5,070 nt of DNA, taken from Candidatus Limnocylindria bacterium (GTDB taxonomy: Bacteria; Chloroflexota; Limnocylindria; QHBO01). The DNA lies in contig JASLBU010000060.1 in NCBI GenBank assembly GCA_030146365.1, forward strand, positions 1 through 5,070, in the 5' to 3' direction. Numbering within the stretch: the first letter of the stretch is position 1; the number at the start of each line of letters is the position of its first letter. Shown one piece after another: positions 1 through 5,070 of the stretch. The notes below the pieces were generated by a model. That model was not told the DNA's origin, did no database searches, and worked only from the letters and a program-made list of their open reading frames with translations. Position numbers and translations under genes: made by a program.

Positions 1-419
<419 letters not shown>

Positions 420-481
420 CGTCCCGGAGCCTGATCTCGTCACGTGCGCTGCTCAACCTCGTCTGGCAAAGCCGGGACCGG

Positions 482-2563
482 TCAGCGGTCGATCGGCGTG
501 ATGGTGAAGATGCGGAACGCCTCATCCCCCGGAACCAGGTGCACCGGCAGGTCCGCGCCACGCTCCCGCGTGGTCGTGCCTGTCATCAGGTCGGTGATGC
601 GGTAGGGCTCATCCCATGCAATGCCGATCGCCGGGAGATCCGGATGGAGGATCGCACGCTCGGCGATGCGCGGGTCTGTGTTCACCGCCACGTAGACCGG
701 ATCGCGCCACCGCGACGGGTGCCCGCTGAGCGGGTCGACGGCGCCATGAGGCAGCGCCTTGCGATAGAACAGCGTTCGCTCGCCCGTCACGTTCTCGAAG
801 CGCAGGTTGTCGTACAGCCGCAGCGCCGGCCGCTCGCGCCGGAGGCGGTTCAGCTCGCCGATCAGGGGCTTGATGTTCCCCGGCGCATCCCAGTCCCGCG
901 CCCGGATCTCGTACTTCTCGCTGTCGAGATACTCCTCGCGTTCGCCGAGGCGCGCGTTCTCGCACAGCTCCCAGCCGGAGTAGATGCCATACGCGCTCGA
1001 GAGCGTCGCTGCCAGCACCGTGCGCAGCACGAACGCCGGGCGACCGTGGTCCAGGTGGTGGGGATTGATGTCCGGCGTGCTGGCGAAGAGGTTGCCGCGG
1101 AAGAAGTGGCGCATCTCCGACTGCGTCAGCTCGGTGAAGTAGTCCCGCAGCTCCGCGGCTGACTCCCGCCAGGTGAAATACGTATAGCTCTGGGTGAAGC
1201 CGACCTTGGCCAGCTGGCGCATCATCTTCGGCTTGGTGAAGGCCTCGGAGAGGAAGATCGTCTCGGGGTGACGGCGCTGCACGTCTCGGATCAGCCATCC
1301 CCAGAACGCGATCGGCTTGGTGTGCGGATTGTCCACCCGAAAGATCTTCACCCCGCGCTCGATCCAGACCTCGAAGACGCGGCGCCACTCGAGCCACAGC
1401 GCCTCACGCGCCGCCGGGTCGTCCCCGTCGAACGCGATCGGGTAGATGTCCTGGTACTTCTTCGGCGGGTTCTCGGCGTACTTGATCGTGCCGTCGGGCG
1501 AGTGCCGGAACCATTCGGGGTGGGCGGCGACGTACGGGTGGTCCGGGCTGGCCTGGATCGCGATGTCCATGGCCAGCTCCATGCCGTGCGCCTCGACTGT
1601 CTCGCGGAAGTGCAGGAACTGCTCGAGGCCACCGAGCTCCGGGGCCACCGCATCGTGGCCGCCCAGGTCGGAGCCGATGGCGTACGGCGAGCCGACGTCG
1701 TCCTCGGCCGCGTCGAGCGTGTTGTTCTTCCCCTTTCGGTGCGCGCGACCGATGGGGTGGACCGGCAGGACGTAGAGGACGTCGAAGCCCATGGCCGCGA
1801 TCCGCGGAATGCGCCACTCCGCTTCCGCGAACGTGGTCGCAACGGGGCGGTCCGGATCGCGTCCCTGCGAGCGGGGGAAGAGCTCGTACCACGCGCCGAA
1901 GCGGGCGCGCTCGCGGTCCACCACGAGGGACAGCTCCACGGAGCGTGTCGCGGATCGGCGATCCGGGTGGCGGCGCATGGCGGCCAGCAGCGCCGGAGCA
2001 TCGAGGGCGGTGACCCTCGCCTCGTCCGTCCGTCCCCGGCGGAGGTCATCGAGCGTGGCACGGAGCAGACCGCCATCCTCCGCGGCGCCGGCTCGCTCGG
2101 CACGCGCGAGCGCCGCCTCCACGAGCAGCCTGCCCTCCTCGATCTCCGTGGGGACGGGGACAGACGCCTCGACCTTCTTGTGGAGCCCGTGGAGCCAGGA
2201 GCCGAAGGCGTCGCGCCACGCCTCGACCGCATACCGGTGCCACGCGTTGCGGGTCAGCTCGACGTGGCCTGACCACCGGTCGTTGTCGATCGGGCGCATC
2301 GGCGCCTCCGTCCAGGCATCGTCGTCCTCGGCACGGAGGAGGAGTGCCGCATCGAGCAGGTCGTGTCCGTCGGCGAAGATGTCGGCAGTCACGAGCAGCC
2401 GATCGCCGACGATGCGCTTCACCGGGTACCGGCCGCCATCGAGCTCCGGCTCGATTCGCTCGATCACGATGCTGCGGCGGGTGCCGATCGCCTCCGGCCC
2501 GGGCTCGACCGCATCAGCACCGGTGGAGACGACGCGCCGCAGGCTCTCCTTCATCGTCGTCAT
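482..2563 (-). CDS. glgE: Alpha-1,4-glucan:maltose-1-phosphate maltosyltransferase GlgE (GH13_3)
   Basis: GlgE transfers maltose from alpha-maltose 1-phosphate to the non-reducing end of an alpha-1,4-glucan, the polymerising step of the GlgE pathway. The protein is 693 residues, a normal family length. The N-terminal beta domain carries ELDGGRYPVKR at 40-50. A helical insert follows at about 140-200, then RFGAWYELFPRS at 221-232 and the barrel with LPVHPIGRAHRKGKNN at 266-281. Visible active-site elements are MDIAIQASPDHPYV (332-345), the expected nucleophile D411 in KIFRVDNPHTKP, the expected acid/base E440 in FLSEAFTKPKMMRQ, and D498 in FASTPDINPHHLDHGRPAF, probably the third carboxylate. 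The C-terminal beta domain ends in FRIFTI. ATG 2563 is the farthest possible start, because a stop lies in frame at 2581-2579. ATG 2554 is an alternative. No clear Shine-Dalgarno sequence is seen. All key residues are present and there is no frameshift. The catalytic assignments rest on family knowledge. Confidence 0.97.
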   Translation of the reverse strand: MTTMKESLRRVVSTGADAVEPGPEAIGTRRSIVIERIEPELDGGRYPVKRIVGDRLLVTADIFADGHDLLDAALLLRAEDDDAWTEAPMRPIDNDRWSGHVELTRNAWHRYAVEAWRDAFGSWLHGLHKKVEASVPVPTEIEEGRLLVEAALARAERAGAAEDGGLLRATLDDLRRGRTDEARVTALDAPALLAAMRRHPDRRSATRSVELSLVVDRERARFGAWYELFPRSQGRDPDRPVATTFAEAEWRIPRIAAMGFDVLYVLPVHPIGRAHRKGKNNTLDAAEDDVGSPYAIGSDLGGHDAVAPELGGLEQFLHFRETVEAHGMELAMDIAIQASPDHPYVAAHPEWFRHSPDGTIKYAENPPKKYQDIYPIAFDGDDPAAREALWLEWRRVFEVWIERGVKIFRVDNPHTKPIAFWGWLIRDVQRRHPETIFLSEAFTKPKMMRQLAKVGFTQSYTYFTWRESAAELRDYFTELTQSEMRHFFRGNLFASTPDINPHHLDHGRPAFVLRTVLAATLSSAYGIYSGWELCENARLGEREEYLDSEKYEIRARDWDAPGNIKPLIGELNRLRRERPALRLYDNLRFENVTGERTLFYRKALPHGAVDPLSGHPSRWRDPVYVAVNTDPRIAERAILHPDLPAIGIAWDEPYRITDLMTGTTTRERGADLPVHLVPGDEAFRIFTITPIDR

Positions 2564-2596
2564 GGCTGTGGCGCAACCCTACCCGATCGGTCGACA
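2564..2596. promoter_or_regulatory. Divergent 33-bp intergenic region between glgE and the GSDH-like lipoprotein gene
   Basis: Two divergent genes are separated by only 33 bp, so any promoters must lie in this gap or inside the opposite gene's 5' coding region. Seen directly: an 8-bp perfect palindrome CCGATCGG at 2583-2590, an adjacent GTCGAC palindrome at 2590-2595, and TAGGGT on the minus strand (2581-2576), which fits a TANNNT -10 pattern 12 bp before the glgE ATG. No matching -35 element lies 17 bp upstream of it. Neither gene has a convincing Shine-Dalgarno sequence, so very short or leaderless transcripts are possible. The gap itself is certain, but the promoter reading is weak inference. 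Confidence 0.35.
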
Positions 2597-3883
2597 ATGG
2601 CGCCGATGCTCCGGTTCCCCCGCGCTCGCGCTCTCGTGCTGCTGTTCGCAGGTGCCCTGGCCGCATGTGCGGGGCCCGAGGCGACGCCCGTCGACCAGCC
2701 TGACGCTTCCGTCCATCCATCGACGCCGGACCCCACGCCGGCCGGAAGCGCCACGGCCCCGCTGCCGAGCACGTCTCCGCGGCTGTCCGCCGGCGCGGCC
2801 GCTCCGCCGGGGTTGGCGCTCGACGAGGTGGCCGTCGGCCTCGACCAGCCGATCGGCATCGAGCCGGGGCCTGACGGCACGCTGCTGGTCCAGGAGCGTG
2901 GCGGCCGCGTGGCCGGGCTCGATCCGGCCGACGGGCGGAGCTGGACGGTCGTGGACCTGAGCGACCGGGTCCTGGGTGAGGGCGAGCGAGGGCTGCTCGG
3001 CGTCGCCCTGCACCCGGACTGGCCCACGGACCCCCGGGCGTTCGTCCACTACTCGGATCGCGACGGCAACACCGTCCTCTCGCAGCTGCGGGCCGGCGAG
3101 GCTTCGGGCCCGGAGCCGACGCTCGACCCGGCCAGCGAAGTCGTGCTGCTGCAGGTCGAGCAGCCCTACCCGAACCACAACGGTGGCCAGATCGCGTTCG
3201 GGCCGGACGGCTTCCTGTGGATGGGCCTGGGCGATGGCGGGTCAGGGGGTGATCCGCTCGGCCATGGCCAGGACCCCTCCACGCTCCTCGGGTCGGTCCT
3301 GCGGCTGGACATCGGCGGCCCGGAGAACGACGGCTACCTCGTCCCGGACGACAACCCCTTCGTCGATGGCGGCGGAGCCCCGGAGGTCTACCACTACGGC
3401 CTGCGCAACCCCTGGCGATTCAGCTTCGACGCCGGTACCGGCGACCTGTTCATCGCCGACGTCGGACAGAACGCCTACGAGGAGGTCAATCGGGTTCCCG
3501 CGGGGGGCGACGCCGGGCTCAACTTCGGCTGGAACGTGATGGAGGCGGCTCATTGCTTCGCCGAGCCCGCGTGCGAGGAGGACGCATTGGTGCTCCCGTG
3601 GACCGAGTATGGCCGGGACCTGGGATGCTCGGTCACCGGCGGGTACGTCTATCGCGGTGCGGCGATCGACGGCCTCGACGACTGGTACGTCTTCGCCGAC
3701 TTCTGCTCGGGACTGCTGTTCGGGGCCCGCGTCAACGCCGAGGAGCAGGCCGCAGCCATCGCCCCGACCATCCTGCTCGAGACCGGGGCGCAGGTGGCGG
3801 CATTGGGACGGGATGCCGCCGGCGAGCTGTACCTCGCCGACCTCGCGTCCGGCAGCATCTACCGCATCGTGGCCGCCGGCTGA
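2597..3883 (+). CDS. Lipoprotein of the glucose/sorbosone dehydrogenase family (PQQ-dependent sugar dehydrogenase-like, GSDH domain)
   Basis: The predicted 428-residue secreted lipoprotein has a six-bladed propeller domain of the soluble glucose / aldose sugar dehydrogenase (GSDH) family. Characterised members oxidise sugars with PQQ and calcium; the substrate here is unknown. Residues 1-23 are a signal peptide (basic FPRARA, then hydrophobic) ending in lipobox LAAC with Cys24. A Pro/Ser/Thr/Ala-rich linker runs to about residue 70. Family motifs follow: ERGLLGVALHPDW (130-142), NHNGGQ with expected catalytic H194 (193-198), LGDGGSGGDP (211-220), YGLRNPWR (267-274) and DVGQNAYEEVNR (288-299). 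Four cysteines (320, 326, 344, 370) may form disulfides, as in HHIP-like relatives. The frame stays open back to 2363, but that extension overlaps glgE and lacks protein-like character. ATG 2597 places the signal peptide correctly; ATG 2606 is also possible. No PQQ synthesis gene is visible, so cofactor use is inferred from the fold. Confidence 0.9.
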   Translation: MAPMLRFPRARALVLLFAGALAACAGPEATPVDQPDASVHPSTPDPTPAGSATAPLPSTSPRLSAGAAAPPGLALDEVAVGLDQPIGIEPGPDGTLLVQERGGRVAGLDPADGRSWTVVDLSDRVLGEGERGLLGVALHPDWPTDPRAFVHYSDRDGNTVLSQLRAGEASGPEPTLDPASEVVLLQVEQPYPNHNGGQIAFGPDGFLWMGLGDGGSGGDPLGHGQDPSTLLGSVLRLDIGGPENDGYLVPDDNPFVDGGGAPEVYHYGLRNPWRFSFDAGTGDLFIADVGQNAYEEVNRVPAGGDAGLNFGWNVMEAAHCFAEPACEEDALVLPWTEYGRDLGCSVTGGYVYRGAAIDGLDDWYVFADFCSGLLFGARVNAEEQAAAIAPTILLETGAQVAALGRDAAGELYLADLASGSIYRIVAAG

Positions 3884-4575
3884 GCCAGAGCGCCGATCGC
3901 CCGCAGGCTCGTCCAGCGTCCACGCCCGATGACGATGTGGTCGAGGAGCTCGATGTCGAGCAGCCGCCCGGCCTCGGCCAGCTCGGCGGTGATGCGCATG
4001 TCCTCGCCGGACGGGCTCGGGTCCCCGCTCGGGTGGTTGTGGGCGACCACGATCGCCGCCGCACAGCGGCGGACGGCGTCCCTGAACACCTCGCCGACCC
4101 GGACCGACGACCCGGCGAGGTTGCCGCGATACACGGTGCGCTCCGCGACGACGACGTTCTTCGTGTCCAGCAGCAGGACCCGCAGCTCCTCGCGCTCCAG
4201 GGCACCCATGGCACCCAGTAAGGGATCCGCCGCGTCCGCGGGGCTTCGCACCAGCCACCGCTCGCCGGCGGCGCCGCGCGCGACACGGCGCCCGACCTCC
4301 ACCGCCGCCGCCGGGCGGAGCGCCACGGGGGACGCGACGCCGGCAATGCGCAGCTCGACCGGATCCGCACGGCAGACGTCCGCGAGGGACCCGAATCGGT
4401 CCAACAGCCGACGCGCCGTGCGCGCCGCACCAGCCGCCGGACCGAGCAGCACCGCCAGCAGCTCCTCGTCCGCGCAGGCCTCCACCCCGAGCTGATCGAC
4501 CCGCGCGGCGGCGTCGGCGCGCGGCCGACGGCGGGCGAGCGTGGCGATCGGGATGGGCTCCGTGGTCATCGCCAA
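3859..4575 (-). CDS. radC: RadC-family JAMM/MPN domain protein
   Basis: This 238-residue protein has RadC length and architecture. The N-terminal helical region is followed by a JAMM/MPN metalloprotease-like domain from about residue 110 to 230. The metal-binding signature is perfect: H179-x-H181-x7-S189-x2-D192 within AHNHPSGDPSPSGED. E130 in EREELRVLLLD is the probable JAMM glutamate, and LLDTKN, GEVFRDAV and LLDIELLDHIVIG match the family. The RadC name comes from an old E. coli radiation phenotype later reassigned to another gene, and the molecular role remains unsettled. The N-terminal part is divergent: the usual helix-hairpin-helix GIGxAKA is replaced by AGVASPVALRPA (residues 78-89), and the GTG-type turn after LLAVLL is missing. 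Start choice: TTG 4575 has GAGGG eight bases upstream, whereas ATG 4569 (236 residues) is 14 bases away, so TTG is preferred slightly. The 3' end overlaps the convergent lipoprotein gene by 25 bp. Confidence 0.93.
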   Translation of the reverse strand: MAMTTEPIPIATLARRRPRADAAARVDQLGVEACADEELLAVLLGPAAGAARTARRLLDRFGSLADVCRADPVELRIAGVASPVALRPAAAVEVGRRVARGAAGERWLVRSPADAADPLLGAMGALEREELRVLLLDTKNVVVAERTVYRGNLAGSSVRVGEVFRDAVRRCAAAIVVAHNHPSGDPSPSGEDMRITAELAEAGRLLDIELLDHIVIGRGRWTSLRAIGALAQPAATMR

Positions 4576-4583
4576 CGACCGTA

Positions 4584-4588
4584 CCCTC
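4584..4588 (-). promoter_or_regulatory. Ribosome binding site of radC (GAGGG)
   Basis: The minus strand reads GAGGG, then eight bases, then TTG GCG ATG. The spacing to the TTG at 4575 is optimal, while that to the ATG at 4569 (14 bases) is too long for a normal site. This is the main reason to prefer the TTG start. The match to the anti-Shine-Dalgarno is only four to five bases, and in such GC-rich DNA it could arise by chance. Confidence 0.45.
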
Positions 4589-4597
4589 GCTGGCTCA

Positions 4598-4621
4598 CCG
4601 CCGGCTTATCGGCGGCTTACC
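4598..4621. repeat. Short G/C hairpin with imperfect 11-bp tandem repeat between the CPBP gene and radC
   Basis: CCGCCG (4598-4603) and CGGCGG (4610-4615) form a perfect 6-bp stem around a 6-base loop, GCTTAT. The same stretch contains two adjacent 11-bp copies, GCCGGCTTATC (4600-4610) and GGCGGCTTACC (4611-4621), differing at two positions. On the minus strand it lies just after the CPBP stop codon and before the radC ribosome site. No T-run follows, so it is not a standard intrinsic terminator. It could be an attenuating or stabilising hairpin or chance structure in GC-rich DNA. Confidence 0.4.
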
Positions 4622-4623
4622 GA

Positions 4624-5070
4624 TCACACCGGCAGCCGGATCACCTCGTATCGAGCGAGAAGGGCGAGCGCGACCGACAGGCCATTGAAGGTCGCGTGCA
4701 GCACGATCGGCGCAAGCAGGCTGCCGGTTCGCTCGTACACGCGAGCCAGCACCAGGCCGAGCAGGAAGATCGGCACCAGCGTGACCGGCGAGAGATGGAT
4801 CACGCTGAACAACAGCGCCGACCCGAGGTAGGCCCACCGACGGGTCGCCTCCCGCCGGAGGGCGTTGAAGACGACGCCGCGGAAGAAGACTTCCTCCGCG
4901 ATCGGGGCGATGACGACGATCGGAACCACCAGCAGCCAGGGATCCAGCATGGCGAGCGCGCGCTCCGCCGCCCCGAGATCCGGCTGGATGCCGAGCGCCT
5001 CGAGGAGCAGGGCGATCCCGTTGGCGAGGAGGCTGGCGCCAAGCCAGGCGCCGAGGCCCCACAGCAGACC
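4624..5070 (-). CDS. CPBP family intramembrane metalloprotease, C-terminal part, cut by the right edge
   Basis: The reverse frame is open from the right edge to a TGA at 4626-4624, giving 148 residues without a start codon that must be the true one. It is the core domain of the CPBP (Abi, CAAX protease/bacteriocin-processing, PF02517-type) membrane proteases. All three motifs are intact: EEVFFRG (E59, E60, R64), FSVIH (F88 to H92) and HATFN (H125 to N129). These residues are expected to form the metal or water-activating site inside the membrane. Hydrophobic segments lie at about 1-26, 42-62, 80-95, 98-112 and 120-140. An internal ATG at 4950 would cut off the first visible membrane segment, so I treat the gene as 5'-truncated by the window. 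The substrate is unknown; relatives act in CAAX processing, bacteriocin self-immunity or protein secretion. The gene lies 48 bp upstream of radC in the same direction, so the two could share a transcript. Confidence 0.9.
   Translation of the reverse strand, partial: GLLWGLGAWLGASLLANGIALLLEALGIQPDLGAAERALAMLDPWLLVVPIVVIAPIAEEVFFRGVVFNALRREATRRWAYLGSALLFSVIHLSPVTLVPIFLLGLVLARVYERTGSLLAPIVLHATFNGLSVALALLARYEVIRLPV

Noticed and set aside
420..481. Possible terminator or promoter between glgE and treS
   Set aside because: No stable hairpin with a T-run and no -35/-10 pair stands out; the 62-bp gap reads as an ordinary operon spacer.
1268..2272. Long open frame of 334 codons on the plus strand opposite glgE
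   Set aside because: Antisense frame of a GC-rich gene; the translation is Arg/Val/Glu-rich with no recognisable domain, while the minus strand encodes an unmistakable GlgE.
1791..2960. Open frame of 389 codons on the plus strand crossing the glgE start and the lipoprotein gene
   Set aside because: It spans two real genes in the wrong frame and has Ser/Arg-rich low-complexity translation, typical of out-of-frame reading in GC-rich DNA.
3242..4258. Open frame of 338 codons on the minus strand across the lipoprotein gene and radC
   Set aside because: It overlaps two genes with clear families and reads Gly/Arg/Ala-rich sequence without a domain.

Overview
The window is GC-rich chromosomal DNA, and all of its coding sequence favours G/C-ending codons. 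The content looks bacterial: a GlgE-pathway pair, a lipoprotein with a PQQ sugar-dehydrogenase fold, RadC and a CPBP protease. GlgE and TreS occur together in Actinomycetota, Chloroflexota, several proteobacteria and other groups. My weak preference is a Chloroflexota-like or similar uncultured soil or freshwater lineage. No rRNA or other marker gene is present, so this is inference only.

Layout from left to right. (1) Positions 1-419, minus strand: N-terminal 139 codons of a trehalose synthase (TreS), cut by the left edge. (2) Positions 482-2563, minus strand: complete glgE, a maltosyltransferase. It lies directly upstream of treS in the same direction, so the two are probably co-transcribed. 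(3) A 33-bp divergent gap. (4) Positions 2597-3883, plus strand: a lipoprotein of the glucose/sorbosone dehydrogenase (GSDH) family. (5) Positions 3859-4575, minus strand: a RadC-family JAMM/MPN protein whose 3' end overlaps the previous gene tail to tail by 25 bp. (6) Positions 4624-5070, minus strand: C-terminal 148 residues of a CPBP-family intramembrane protease, whose 5' end is beyond the right edge. It lies 48 bp upstream of radC in the same direction.

How the genes relate. TreS interconverts trehalose and maltose. A maltokinase, not visible here, would make maltose 1-phosphate, and GlgE adds the maltosyl unit to a growing alpha-1,4-glucan. The left half is therefore part of a trehalose-to-glucan route. 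The sugar-dehydrogenase-like lipoprotein is divergent from it and would act outside the cytoplasmic membrane; any link to the pathway is speculative. RadC and the CPBP protease form a second minus-strand pair with no evident functional connection.

Coding density is very high and the longest non-coding gap is 62 bp. I found no tRNA, rRNA, CRISPR array, insertion sequence or phage gene, and nothing that convincingly looks like an undescribed system. The most notable details are the compact divergent and convergent gene junctions, the decayed helix-hairpin-helix region of RadC with its probable TTG start, and the pairing of glgE with treS.
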